From CBDFMR01 sp965249765 (GTDB taxonomy: Bacteria > Bacteroidota > Bacteroidia > Chitinophagales > Saprospiraceae), in contig CBDFMR010000005.1 of the NCBI GenBank assembly GCA_965249765.1, positions 1,798,001 through 1,862,000 on the forward strand: 64,000 nucleotides of DNA, read 5' to 3'. Position 1 is the stretch's first letter. Each line of letters opens with the position of its first letter. Under the pieces are notes generated by a model that saw only the letters and a list, made by a program, of their open reading frames with translations, had not been told where the DNA came from and did not search any database. Below are positions 45,065 through 55,095 of this stretch, piece after piece. Position numbers and translations under genes: made by a program.

Positions 45065-46041
45065 CAATTCTTTTTTCGGGTTGTTTTTTCTGACCACAAT
45101 TTATATTTCTCTACTTGCTCCTTCATGGCATCGATAAACCCAACTTCAATTTCATTGACCAATGCCTCGACACTAAGAGTTTCATTTATTGAAGACACTC
45201 CCTGACCCGCAGACCATACTGTCTTCCACGCCCTGGCCTCTTCACTTACATTGGCAGCAAATTCTGCATGACCCTCATTTAGCTTTGATACATCGTAACC
45301 AGCTTTCTCAAGACTGGGTTGCATAAAATTTGCCATTATTCCTGATACCTTATCAGTATATACGATTTGATCTGCTGTACAATGACTTATCATTTCTTTG
45401 TACTCTTGGTCTGCAGAGCTTTCTATCGTATTGATAAACCTCGTACCCATGTAAGCCATATCAGCACCCATCTGCAATGCTGCTGCAACATCTCTTCCGG
45501 TACTTAAACATCCTGCCAGAACGATCTTCCCTTCAAATATTCGTCTGACTTCTTCCACTAATACCATGGGATGTAATGAACCCGCATGACCACCCGCACC
45601 GGCACTAACACATATTAAACCATCGACTCCTACTTCTACAGCTTTCTCTGCATGTCTTCTCTTTATAATGTCATGATATACTAATCCACCATAACTATGG
45701 ACTGCGTCCACTAAATCTGATACAGCTCCTAATGACGTTATGATCAATGGGACTTTATGCTTTATACAGATCTCCAAGTCGGATTGAACTCTTGGATTGG
45801 AGCGATGCACGATAAGGTTGACACCATAAATCGGCCTTGGAATGTCGCTTTCTAGTGCGTAATCATCAAGGTCTTTGCTAATCTCGATAATCCAATTTTC
45901 AAATTCTTCCGTAGTCCTGCAATTTAGAGCAGGGAATGTTCCTACAATACCATTTCTACAACATGCTTTTACAATTTCAGGTCCACTGACAAGAAACATT
46001 GGAGAAGCAATTACTGGAATTCTTAAGTTTTCTATATTCAT
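45064..46041 (-). CDS. Nitronate monooxygenase family flavoenzyme
   Basis: 325 residues from ATG 46041 (an upstream in-frame ATG at 46062 would add seven residues with no conservation). It is a TIM-barrel FMN protein: LRIPVIASPMFLVSGPEIVK at the start, VDGLICVSAGAGGHAG for the flavin phosphate and active site, and VLAGCLSTGRDVAAALQMGA, then MAYMGTRFI. The family oxidises nitronates, or, in some members, acts as enoyl reductase-like FabK enzymes. It shares a start/stop overlap with the lipoprotein gene downstream. Confidence 0.92.
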   Translation of the reverse strand: MNIENLRIPVIASPMFLVSGPEIVKACCRNGIVGTFPALNCRTTEEFENWIIEISKDLDDYALESDIPRPIYGVNLIVHRSNPRVQSDLEICIKHKVPLIITSLGAVSDLVDAVHSYGGLVYHDIIKRRHAEKAVEVGVDGLICVSAGAGGHAGSLHPMVLVEEVRRIFEGKIVLAGCLSTGRDVAAALQMGADMAYMGTRFINTIESSADQEYKEMISHCTADQIVYTDKVSGIMANFMQPSLEKAGYDVSKLNEGHAEFAANVSEEARAWKTVWSAGQGVSSINETLSVEALVNEIEVGFIDAMKEQVEKYKLWSEKTTRKKN

Positions 46042-46252
46042 TATTCTACTTCCTATTCTCAAGGTCTTAGTTACTTATTTATCTTGTGTTGGATTTATAC
46101 TCAAAATTAGTTTTATGATGTGGCTTTATATCATTATTGGTATTATTTATTGATAAGACTATCGCGTTTATCAATCAAAAGCAGACGTAATTGATATTCT
46201 TAGAACACTATTGGCATTTTTATGTTGGCATCTAAAGGATAAATCTTTTAAT

Positions 46253-46834
46253 GTGAAAAGACAAGTTGAAGCATTATTACCTACAAAGTACGGAGACTAT
46301 ACTATTATCGTCTATGGTGATGATGAGACTGAGGTGAAACCACATTTCGTACTAAAACATGTGGACTGCGATGTATCTAATCCGGTTACATTGCGTATTC
46401 ATTCTGAGTGCCTGACAGGCGATTTGCTGGGGTCAGAAAAATGTGATTGTGGATCCCAACTGGAGTCATCGCTGCATGTCATCGACGAAAAAAAAGGAAT
46501 ACTAATCTACCTGAGGCAGGAAGGTCGAGGTATTGGCCTCATCAATAAACTAAAAGCATACAAGTTGCAGCAAGAGGGGTATAATACGGTTGATGCCAAT
46601 GTGCATTTGGGATTTAAGCCGGATGAGCGTGATTATCAGATCGCTATAAATATTGCTCACGATCTAGGCATCAAAGAGGTAGATCTTATAACCAACAATC
46701 CTGATAAATTAGCCGCATTCAATGATTCCGGGATTGCTCTTAGGAATAGAATACCCATCAACCCTGTTGTCACCAAGGAGAATGAGGAGTATCTTCAAGT
46801 TAAAAGAGAATTGATGGGCCACTTGTTTTCTTAA
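46253..46834 (+). CDS. ribA: GTP cyclohydrolase II
   Basis: About 193 residues from the GTG at 46253 (family proteins begin just here: KRQVEALLPTKYGDYTI). A TTG at 46211 would add 14 unusual residues. The three zinc cysteines are in HSECLTGDLLGSEKCDCGSQ, and RQEGRGIGLINKLKAYKLQQ and the NNPDK segment complete the site. It opens the riboflavin pathway by turning GTP into a diaminopyrimidine plus formate. Here it is a single-domain RibA without the RibB fusion. It is separated by only one base from the next gene, so three genes may form an operon. Confidence 0.95.
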   Translation: MKRQVEALLPTKYGDYTIIVYGDDETEVKPHFVLKHVDCDVSNPVTLRIHSECLTGDLLGSEKCDCGSQLESSLHVIDEKKGILIYLRQEGRGIGLINKLKAYKLQQEGYNTVDANVHLGFKPDERDYQIAINIAHDLGIKEVDLITNNPDKLAAFNDSGIALRNRIPINPVVTKENEEYLQVKRELMGHLFS

Positions 46835-46835
46835 T

Positions 46836-47192
46836 ATGGATATTGAACAATACAGATCATACTGCCTATCCAAGAAAGGAAGTACCGAGTCGTTTCCATT
46901 TAATGAAGATACACTTGTCTTCAAAGTCATGGGTAAGATCTTTGCAATTTGTGGACTTGAGCGATTTCCTCACGAGGTCAATATGAAATGCGATCCAGAC
47001 CGAGCCATTGAGCTAAGAGAGAAGTATGAATCCATCAAGCCAGGATATCATATGAATAAGAGTCATTGGAATACAGTTGCTCTCAGTGGAGGCGTAAAGC
47101 ATGACATTCTCATAAATCTGATTGACCATTCTTATGATCTGGTAGTAGCGGGGCTTACCAAGAAGCTTAAACAAGAGCTTTTAGATATTTAA
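46836..47192 (+). CDS. MmcQ/YjbR-family protein
   Basis: 118 residues. The compact YjbR fold is recognisable by YCLSKKGSTESFPFNEDTLV, FKVMGKIFAICGLE, SIKPGYHMNKSHWNTVALSG and LVVAGLTKK. Members are described as DNA-binding-like (double-wing motif), but their biological role is not established. It is placed between ribA and the oxidoreductase, with gaps of one and two bases, so it is almost certainly on the same transcript; the functional link is unknown. Confidence 0.9.
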   Translation: MDIEQYRSYCLSKKGSTESFPFNEDTLVFKVMGKIFAICGLERFPHEVNMKCDPDRAIELREKYESIKPGYHMNKSHWNTVALSGGVKHDILINLIDHSYDLVVAGLTKKLKQELLDI

Positions 47193-47194
47193 CC

Positions 47195-48247
47195 ATGCGA
47201 AGAATCTTAATTGTTGGGCAAGGACTTGCAGGGACATTACTTTGCCATGAGTTAGAAACCAGAGAAATAGAGTTCATTGTAATTGACAAGGGCCATGATA
47301 AAGCCGCGAGTCATGTAGCAGCCGGCCTAGTAAACCCCATTACAGGTCGCAAATATGTAAAGAGTTGGATGTTTGAAGAATTACTCCGACAAGCTAGAAA
47401 AACCTACACCGCGCTGGAATCACGAATTAACTCTCAGCTGCTTACTGATCGTATTATAGTCAGAGTACTTCCTGACATTAAGAGTGAAAATAACTGGTGT
47501 GCTCGCATGGAAGAAGATGGATACTCGTCCTATATAAGTTTGGGCGAGGATGAAAGTTGGCCCTCAAAACATCTTAAGCCGGTAAATGCTATCGGAATAA
47601 CCCATCAGTCACTAATGGTTAATATCAAGAAGTTGATTGCCAGCTATCGCACACGTCTGGTGTCGATGGGACGTCTAATCGAAAAGCCATTGAACTTTGG
47701 CAATTTGCTGATAGATCACGAAGTAGAATATGAAGGAGAAAAGTACTCTGACGTTGTCTTTTGCGAAGGAAGCGGAGTAACCGACAATCCATACTTCAAC
47801 TACCTTCCATTCCTACCAGTAAAAGGGGAAGTGCTAATTGTAAAAATTCCAGGCACAATGATCGAGGACATTCTAAAAGACAGACTTTTCATAGCACCTC
47901 TAGGTGACGAAATCTATTGGATTGGTTCGAGGTACATCAAGGAATTTGATGATAACCAGCCCACATCCGATGAGAGAGCATATATCGAGGGGGTACTTGA
48001 CGAGCTATTGACGGTAGATTACAATGTTATCTCTCATGAGTCAGCGATCAGGCCATCCACGGTAACGAGAAAGCCTATACTAGGCAGTCATCCTGACCAT
48101 GACAATGTCTGGTTGTTTAATGGCCTTGGAACAAAGGGGGTTTCATTAGGTCCATATATGGCGGGAAAATTCATTAATCACATGATAAATCGGACTGATC
48201 TCATCAAGGAAGTAAATATCAGACAGTACGATCATCTACTATCTTGA
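47195..48247 (+). CDS. FAD-dependent oxidoreductase (DAO/MnmC-like family)
   Basis: 350 residues. The Rossmann motif is VGQGLAGTLLCHELETR (residues about 6-22), followed by HVAAGLVNPITGRKYVKSW, a second DAO-family signature. Later segments include FLPVKGEVLIVKIPG and the closing NVWLFNGLGTKGVSLGPYMA. These enzymes oxidise amine substrates with FAD. The NPITGR segment resembles the FAD part of tRNA-modifying MnmC, but I do not claim that role. It follows YjbR by two bases. Confidence 0.88.
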   Translation: MRRILIVGQGLAGTLLCHELETREIEFIVIDKGHDKAASHVAAGLVNPITGRKYVKSWMFEELLRQARKTYTALESRINSQLLTDRIIVRVLPDIKSENNWCARMEEDGYSSYISLGEDESWPSKHLKPVNAIGITHQSLMVNIKKLIASYRTRLVSMGRLIEKPLNFGNLLIDHEVEYEGEKYSDVVFCEGSGVTDNPYFNYLPFLPVKGEVLIVKIPGTMIEDILKDRLFIAPLGDEIYWIGSRYIKEFDDNQPTSDERAYIEGVLDELLTVDYNVISHESAIRPSTVTRKPILGSHPDHDNVWLFNGLGTKGVSLGPYMAGKFINHMINRTDLIKEVNIRQYDHLLS

Positions 48248-48383
48248 GTTGCAATGTGATTTGTGATTTTTATAACTATCTCTTCTCTGTTAAGCCAGTA
48301 GTGCATAATTTTAACTGAAAAAATTATGCAATCTTGCAATCATTTACATCATATGAATGTATTAATTAAAGAATATCACGATT

Positions 48384-51300
48384 ATGAATATGTTTTTAAA
48401 AATGGTTTCATTACTAGCAATAGTTTCACTTTTTGGCATGAGTAGTTTAAGCAATCTGAATAATGAATATGAAAAGTTGTGGAAGACCCTTGAGCAACAC
48501 AAGAAGGACAATTTGCCCAAATCGGCTCTCAAAGTAGCCGAACAAATTTATGATTTGGCAAAAAAGGAAAAGAATTCCAACCAGTCTATAAAAGCTCTTA
48601 TGCACATCGCTGGCTTCACAAGTTCTCTTGAAGAAGAAGGTTACGTCAAATTCATCAATCTCTTTGAGGCTGAAATAGCGTCAACGGACGGCGATCATCA
48701 GAAAATCGTAGAATCTCTTACGGCTGACGTCTATTGGAATTATATACAAAGAAACTTATACAGAATAAAACAGAGGACACAGCTTGCAATTGAAGAGACT
48801 GATGTTGCTACATGGTCTTTAGAAGGATTAGTTGCTAGGACTTCATCTCTTTATAGATCGTCGGTTGCCGATGTGGATCTTGTTGGCAACGATAGTGATG
48901 AATATTCTTTATTACTTACACATAGTGAGAAGGATGACCTGAGAAAATATAAGCCAAGTCTTTACCTCATTTTGGTAGATAGGGCTCTGGGATTTTCTGA
49001 AAATGGACTCTCTTATGTTGCGGAACCGATTAATGCATTCGTATTGTCGGACCCAATAGTTTTTGGCAACGTAGACGACTTTGTCAATGCCAAAATTGAG
49101 AGCAACGATAAAACGGCTATGTCATTCCAATCTCTATTGATCTATCAAGAATGTCTCAGGTATCTCAAGAATCTTGATCGTGCTGACTTAATGGCTTCTT
49201 ATGACTTGCAAAGACTGAAGTTTGCTCGACAACATTATCAGGGCAATAAGAAAGACATTCTCTTTTTAAATGGCATCGATCACGGAATATCTCACTACCG
49301 TAAATCAGAGGAAGTCGCACAGTTCTATTATGAAAAGGCCAACTATTATAGAGGAAAAGGGTCAGAGCTCGAAGGAAAGAAAGAATACCCCAATCCATAT
49401 TTTAATCAGGCATCTGATATCGCAGAAGAAGCGATGTCTTTGTATGGAAAAAGCAATGGAGCATTGCAATGTAAAAGTTTAGTAACCAGTCTCAATAGGA
49501 AAGAGATTAATGTTATTGGGGATAGAGTTGCTTTACCTGGTGAGGATTTTCTTCTTGGACTTCAGTATAGAAATATTGACAATATTCATTACAGGGCTTA
49601 CAGAAGTTCTCCAGAGGATATTGAGAAGTATAATAATCTTAGGCATGATCATGTCCAAAAGTTCTTAAAAAATAAAGAAGTAATAGAGACGAAGACCTTT
49701 ACACTTTCCAAGTCCGATGACCTAGCTCGTCATCACATTGATCTTCCGTTAAATGCTTTGTCAGCAGGTTCATATATATTCGCTATCTCAGACAATCCGG
49801 GCTTTAGATCTGGCGAAGGGGCTGCAATCTTCACCTTGATTGTGCAGATTTCAGATCTGGCGGCCATCACTATTCTCAACACGAAGGTGCCTTATATCAA
49901 GGTGGTAAATAGAAAGAGCGGTATTGCATTAGAGGGCGCTCGAGTAGAAGTATTTAGATCTATCTATGACCAGAAGAAGAGACAGTATGTCAAGAGTAAG
50001 GCCTATGAGAAAGTGACGGACAAGGATGGATTTGCAGACCTACAGGTAAATGATAGAGAAAGTTTACGATTTGTCATCCATCATGATGACCAAGTCCTGG
50101 ATACTGGACAAGAAAATCATATTGGAACTTATAGGGAACATAATCAATCGAGGATTCAGACCTTCTTCTTTACAGATCGATCAATATATAGACCTGGACA
50201 GACCGTATACTTCAAGACCATATCTATCCAGTATGACAATGACAACATCCCTTCATTAATCAAGTCTCGTAAAGTCCTCATTGAATTTCTTGATGCCAAT
50301 AGTCAAAAAGTATCCGACTTCACATCTCTCACAAACGATTTTGGGTCAGTTAATGGAACATTTACAGCTCCGAATGGAGGTCTGTTGGGTCGCATGTCAC
50401 TGCGTTCATCCCTTGATGGTTACCATCAAATCCGTGTAGAAGAATACAAGCGGCCAAAATTTGCGGTCAAAATCGACAAGCCAGAAGGGGAGTACAAACT
50501 AAGTGATACCGTCAAATTTAAAGGCCACGCCTCCGCTTTAGCAGGCAACGCCATTGATGGAGCTCAAGTAACTTACCGTATCACTAGAGAGGCTATATAT
50601 CCTCATAGATGGTGGGGCTATAGGCCAGATTACCAACAGGCGGAGATAGCACATGGAGCGCTCGAAACCGATGACAATGGATCATTTGAAATTGATTTTA
50701 TAGCAATTCCTGGAAGCAATAAAGGACGGTCCTCATCTGTAAATTATAACTACAAGATAAGCGTCGATGTAACAGACATTAATGGCGAAACAAGAACCGG
50801 TACACAACACATAATAGTAGGTGAGGCAAGTGTAATGCTGTCTGTAGATCATAAGGACGTCTACGATGTCAATGATCTAGATACCATTGGCATATCTCTT
50901 AATTCACTCAATGGTCAGGCGATTGATGGATCTGTTACGATAAAAATCCAATCTCTCACGCAGCCTAGATCTGTCTTGAAGAAAAGGGAATGGTCAGCAC
51001 CTGATGTATTCATACTCGATAGTCTTGAGTTTATTGAAAAATTTCCACGAGATATTTACAGTAAGTCAGGAGTTCATAATTGGCCAACGGATAAATTGAT
51101 CATTGAAGAAACACTGAGTGTATCAGGGAATAAACCATTGCAACTTAGAGATAAACTCAAGGCGGGTGTTTACAAAATCACCTTGAATACTAAAGACAAA
51201 GATGGGGTAAACGTGATGACGACTTCTTTCTTTTCTGTTACTGATAAGAAGAAAGAAATATTTCCAAATTCCAAGCACCTTCACCTAAGTAATCTACTAT

Positions 51301-54300
51301 CAGAGTACGAACCGGGAGATGTTGCCAAAGTAAATCTAGGAACGCCTGAAAGTCGTTTGCACATATCATATGTCATCTCTAGGCGAGCTGAAGAAGAGAA
51401 TAAAAAGGTTATAGATGTTTCAAGATCAGAGAGACTCGAATTCCCTGTATCAGAAATGGATCGCGGAGGGTTCTATGTTACTTTCTACTATGTGATCGAA
51501 AATAGAATCTTTGAGGAGCAGCTTCATATAAATGTTCCGTGGTCCAATAAAGAATTGGATATTGAGCTGACAACATTTAGGGATGAGCTGCTACCCGGCC
51601 AGGACGAGGAATGGTCTCTGACAGTAAAGGCTGATGAGAAGAAAGTTACTTATGCTGAGGTGCTTGCCTCGATGTATGATGCTTCTTTGGATCAATTCAC
51701 ACCCCATAACTGGAGTCGATCTTTTTATCACAAATTCTATAGCAGAATTCAGATCAGTCCGCAGCAATTTGGAAGTCAGCATTTCAGAGGATTTACAAGA
51801 GGATGGCAAAAATATTCCAACAGGCCACTTAAACCACCTCCATACATCCAGTTGAATTGGTTTGGAATGATGAATTCGGGTAGAGTTTATCAGCAAAGAA
51901 CTAAGTCAATATATGCCAGAGGCGGAGCTGAATCGATGAGTGCTCCAATGGGAGGCATGGAAATGGAAGAATCTACATCAGTAGATGCAGTGATGGTAAG
52001 TAGTGATGCACCAGTGAAAGATGAAGCCTACACCACACCAGGTAACCAAACACTGCTTCAGAAAGAAAGCATCGATACTCCACCTACCATACGTGAAAAT
52101 CTAAATGAAACAGTATTCTTCTTTCCAGACCTTCATACAGATAAGGAAGGGAATCTCGTCATCAAATTCAAAATGAACGAATCTCTTACCAAGTGGAGAT
52201 TCATGACCATGGCTCATACTACTGATCTCAAGGTGGGCTATGCAGAAAAAGAAGTACAAACCAAGAAGGACTTGATGGTGGTCCCTAATCCAAGCAGATT
52301 TTTGAGAGAAGGGGATGAGATCACTTTGGTCACGAAAGTTGTAAATCTAACGGAAAAACTCATATCAGGAAAAGCAGAAATAAAAATCATCGATCCTTGG
52401 ACTGATGAAGACATCACTAGCGAATTTGGCATCGACGCAGCAGGGAGCACCTTTTCTGTGGACGGTGGTAAATCAGGGTCCGTTTCATGGAAGATCCGCG
52501 TTCCAGACGATGCTAGATATGATTTGATAAAGTATCAGGTCATGGCAAAAGCCGGCAAACATTCGGATGGTGAAGTACATACAATCCCAGTTCTTACCAA
52601 TAGGAAACTGGTCACCGAAACAATGGTAATGTCGCTAAAGGGAAATGAAACTAAGAATTTTACTTTCAAAGGATTGTCTAGTTCTGGAAACTCAAATACC
52701 TTGAAGCATAATTTACTATCACTAGATTTCACTTCCAATCCTGTCTGGTATGCTGTGCAGGCACTCCCATATCTTGCTGAATACCCTTATGACTGTACTG
52801 AGCAACTTGCCAATCGGCTATTTGCCAACATGCTGGCATCGCACATCGCCAATGCTAATCCACGCCTTAAGAAGGTATTCGATAACTGGAAGACGCTGGA
52901 TTCTGATGCGCTCTTGAGCAATCTTCAGAAAAATCAGGAGCTCAAGTCCGCTCTGCTAGAAGAAACCCCATGGGTTCTTCAAGCTAAGGATGAGGAATCA
53001 CAGAAGAAGAACATTGCCTTACTCTTTGACTTGAACAGAATGTCTAATGATTTCAATACGATCGTAGGCAAACTTGTGGACAGGCAAATGGGAAGTGGTG
53101 GTTTTCCATGGTTCAAAGGCGATAGAGAAAATGTCTATATCAGCCAATATGTTGCAGAACTCATTGGCCACTTGGATCATCTCGGTGCTTTAAACCAAAA
53201 GGACAATAGGCTCAGTGGACTATCGAATAAGCTAATCACCTATATGGATGAGAAACTTGCTGAGCGCTATGAGCGATTGAAGGAAAATATAAAAGATCAC
53301 GGAGGAAAGATGGAAGACAACCATCTCGACCATTTATCCTTGCACTACTTATATGCTAGAAGCTTTTATAAGGACAAAACAGTACCAGCTAAGAGTAAGG
53401 AAGCTTATAATTACTACCTATCTCAAGTGAAGATGTACTGGAAAGCTGCCGACGTTTACAGTGCAGCCTGGATGGGCTTGATCCTCCACAGGGGTGGAGA
53501 GAAAGACATTTCATCAAAAATTGCAAGATCGCTCGACGAGAGAACTACGGTTAATGATGAGCTAGGACAGTATTACAAATCACAAGGTGGTTATTATTGG
53601 CATCAATTACCATTAGAACGTCACTCAACAGTTATTGAACTGTTTGATGAGATTGACTATAATGATGAAGTAGTTGACAATATGAAAATATGGCTTATAA
53701 AGAATAAGCAAACAAACAGATGGCCCACGACTAAGGCTACCTCAGCCGCTATTTATGCTTTATTGATGAGCAATGAGGATGGTGGAATGACTCCTTGGAT
53801 AGAGAGCCAGGATCAGGCGGAAATTCGAGTCGGTGGCGACTTGTTATCATTTAATAACCGAGACATAGATAAAGGGACAGGCTATGTCAAGAAAACATGG
53901 CAAGCTGGAGAGATTACCGAAGATATGTCTACGGTCAATGTTGTCAACCCGAATGATCATATCGCATGGGGAGGAATGTATTGGCAGTACTTTGAGGACC
54001 TTGATAAGATTGATGACTTCAGGGAAACACCTTTGACCTTAAAAAAAGAGCTTTATCTAGAGGAAATTAAAGACAACGGACCAAGTCTCACACCCATCGA
54101 TAAAAACAGATCATTGACCATTGGCGATAAGATTGTTGTTCGTGTTATTCTTAAGGTAGATCGCCCCATGGAGTTTCTTCACATGAAGGACATGAGGTCA
54201 AGTGGTTTTGAACCTATAAATGTCCTCAGTCGATATAAATGGCAGGATGGACTGGGATACTATGAGAGTACAAGGGATGCGAGTACTGATTTCTTTATTT

Positions 54301-54449
54301 CTTCGATACAGCCGGGAACATATGTGTTTGAGTATCCTCTGCGAGTTCAACATGAAGGAGTATTTTCAAATGGTATAACTACCATTCAGTCCATGTATGC
54401 TCCAGAGTTCTCGAGCCACAGCAGGGGAGAGTTTGTAGAAGTAAAGTAA
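48384..54449 (+). CDS. Alpha-2-macroglobulin family protein
   Basis: 2021 residues with a signal peptide (about 1-23). It has MG-type domains in the N-terminal half (SIYRPGQTVYFKTIS near 600), a Gly/Met/Ser/Glu-rich bait-like segment (about 1185-1205; MSAPMGGMEMEESTS), the A2M signature PNPSRFLREGDEITL and a thioester motif C1471-T-E-Q in PYDCTEQLANRLF. The thioester is intact, so the protein can in principle trap and covalently bind an attacking protease in the periplasm. No penicillin-binding PbpC gene is next door, unlike the usual proteobacterial pairing. Its end is two bases from the stop of the convergent WbqC-like gene. Confidence 0.93.
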   Translation: MNMFLKMVSLLAIVSLFGMSSLSNLNNEYEKLWKTLEQHKKDNLPKSALKVAEQIYDLAKKEKNSNQSIKALMHIAGFTSSLEEEGYVKFINLFEAEIASTDGDHQKIVESLTADVYWNYIQRNLYRIKQRTQLAIEETDVATWSLEGLVARTSSLYRSSVADVDLVGNDSDEYSLLLTHSEKDDLRKYKPSLYLILVDRALGFSENGLSYVAEPINAFVLSDPIVFGNVDDFVNAKIESNDKTAMSFQSLLIYQECLRYLKNLDRADLMASYDLQRLKFARQHYQGNKKDILFLNGIDHGISHYRKSEEVAQFYYEKANYYRGKGSELEGKKEYPNPYFNQASDIAEEAMSLYGKSNGALQCKSLVTSLNRKEINVIGDRVALPGEDFLLGLQYRNIDNIHYRAYRSSPEDIEKYNNLRHDHVQKFLKNKEVIETKTFTLSKSDDLARHHIDLPLNALSAGSYIFAISDNPGFRSGEGAAIFTLIVQISDLAAITILNTKVPYIKVVNRKSGIALEGARVEVFRSIYDQKKRQYVKSKAYEKVTDKDGFADLQVNDRESLRFVIHHDDQVLDTGQENHIGTYREHNQSRIQTFFFTDRSIYRPGQTVYFKTISIQYDNDNIPSLIKSRKVLIEFLDANSQKVSDFTSLTNDFGSVNGTFTAPNGGLLGRMSLRSSLDGYHQIRVEEYKRPKFAVKIDKPEGEYKLSDTVKFKGHASALAGNAIDGAQVTYRITREAIYPHRWWGYRPDYQQAEIAHGALETDDNGSFEIDFIAIPGSNKGRSSSVNYNYKISVDVTDINGETRTGTQHIIVGEASVMLSVDHKDVYDVNDLDTIGISLNSLNGQAIDGSVTIKIQSLTQPRSVLKKREWSAPDVFILDSLEFIEKFPRDIYSKSGVHNWPTDKLIIEETLSVSGNKPLQLRDKLKAGVYKITLNTKDKDGVNVMTTSFFSVTDKKKEIFPNSKHLHLSNLLSEYEPGDVAKVNLGTPESRLHISYVISRRAEEENKKVIDVSRSERLEFPVSEMDRGGFYVTFYYVIENRIFEEQLHINVPWSNKELDIELTTFRDELLPGQDEEWSLTVKADEKKVTYAEVLASMYDASLDQFTPHNWSRSFYHKFYSRIQISPQQFGSQHFRGFTRGWQKYSNRPLKPPPYIQLNWFGMMNSGRVYQQRTKSIYARGGAESMSAPMGGMEMEESTSVDAVMVSSDAPVKDEAYTTPGNQTLLQKESIDTPPTIRENLNETVFFFPDLHTDKEGNLVIKFKMNESLTKWRFMTMAHTTDLKVGYAEKEVQTKKDLMVVPNPSRFLREGDEITLVTKVVNLTEKLISGKAEIKIIDPWTDEDITSEFGIDAAGSTFSVDGGKSGSVSWKIRVPDDARYDLIKYQVMAKAGKHSDGEVHTIPVLTNRKLVTETMVMSLKGNETKNFTFKGLSSSGNSNTLKHNLLSLDFTSNPVWYAVQALPYLAEYPYDCTEQLANRLFANMLASHIANANPRLKKVFDNWKTLDSDALLSNLQKNQELKSALLEETPWVLQAKDEESQKKNIALLFDLNRMSNDFNTIVGKLVDRQMGSGGFPWFKGDRENVYISQYVAELIGHLDHLGALNQKDNRLSGLSNKLITYMDEKLAERYERLKENIKDHGGKMEDNHLDHLSLHYLYARSFYKDKTVPAKSKEAYNYYLSQVKMYWKAADVYSAAWMGLILHRGGEKDISSKIARSLDERTTVNDELGQYYKSQGGYYWHQLPLERHSTVIELFDEIDYNDEVVDNMKIWLIKNKQTNRWPTTKATSAAIYALLMSNEDGGMTPWIESQDQAEIRVGGDLLSFNNRDIDKGTGYVKKTWQAGEITEDMSTVNVVNPNDHIAWGGMYWQYFEDLDKIDDFRETPLTLKKELYLEEIKDNGPSLTPIDKNRSLTIGDKIVVRVILKVDRPMEFLHMKDMRSSGFEPINVLSRYKWQDGLGYYESTRDASTDFFISSIQPGTYVFEYPLRVQHEGVFSNGITTIQSMYAPEFSSHSRGEFVEVK

Positions 54450-54451
54450 GA

Positions 54452-55066
54452 TCATTTTCCAATCAAGTGGAATTTGGTTTCTGGCCCTAGATTGAAGAGC
54501 ATATTTAAAATGCTGACTCTGGGTCTATCAGAATCTGACAAGTGGAAGGCCGTTGGATATACTGGGATAATGGTATCTGTACAATCAGTTTTCCTGAGAT
54601 CTATTCCAACGAATTCATGGTTGTATTCAGTTGTAAAGATGAAAGGTCGCTCGAGCTCGAGCACATGATATAGCAACTTCATTAATTCTAGATTTAACTC
54701 AAATAAGTGATTAAACCTAGACAGCATGATGTCCTTCATTGCGTCAATGTAGTAAATGTAGAAAGCCGTATTTTCATAGCAATGTCTTATTGACTCTAGA
54801 TGAGATGTGGCCCAATCTTCATCATACGATATTCTTACCTCGGTAATAGGTTGGCTAGCATTCTTGCCCTTCATTAAGGGCACACTCAAGTTGATCAATC
54901 CACCCGATCCCAAGATTAGATTCCTATTCCTGCAGCTTCTTTTCTGAAAATTTTCATGCTGCTCAAATTGAACATGGTGCCCCTTCGCAATCAATGCAAA
55001 TAATGTGACATCGCCAAAAAAGGGAAGGGGTGAAATAATTCGTGTATTATTCATTTGTCTTATCAT
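54452..55066 (-). CDS. WbqC-family protein
   Basis: 204 residues. SPLPFFGDVTLFALIAKGHH near the N-terminus and YENTAFYIYYIDAMKDIM are the conserved WbqC segments; NLSVPLMKGKNASQPITEVR also fits. The family is associated with polysaccharide or glycan loci, but its reaction is unknown. The start may be 55066 (MIRQM) or the ATG 12 bases later. It is divergent from the glycosyltransferase at 55096, which agrees with a glycan-related context, and convergent with the A2M gene. Confidence 0.85.
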   Translation of the reverse strand: MIRQMNNTRIISPLPFFGDVTLFALIAKGHHVQFEQHENFQKRSCRNRNLILGSGGLINLSVPLMKGKNASQPITEVRISYDEDWATSHLESIRHCYENTAFYIYYIDAMKDIMLSRFNHLFELNLELMKLLYHVLELERPFIFTTEYNHEFVGIDLRKTDCTDTIIPVYPTAFHLSDSDRPRVSILNMLFNLGPETKFHLIGK

Positions 55067-55095
55067 TGCTAATGTAATAGCAATCAGTTATAGAA

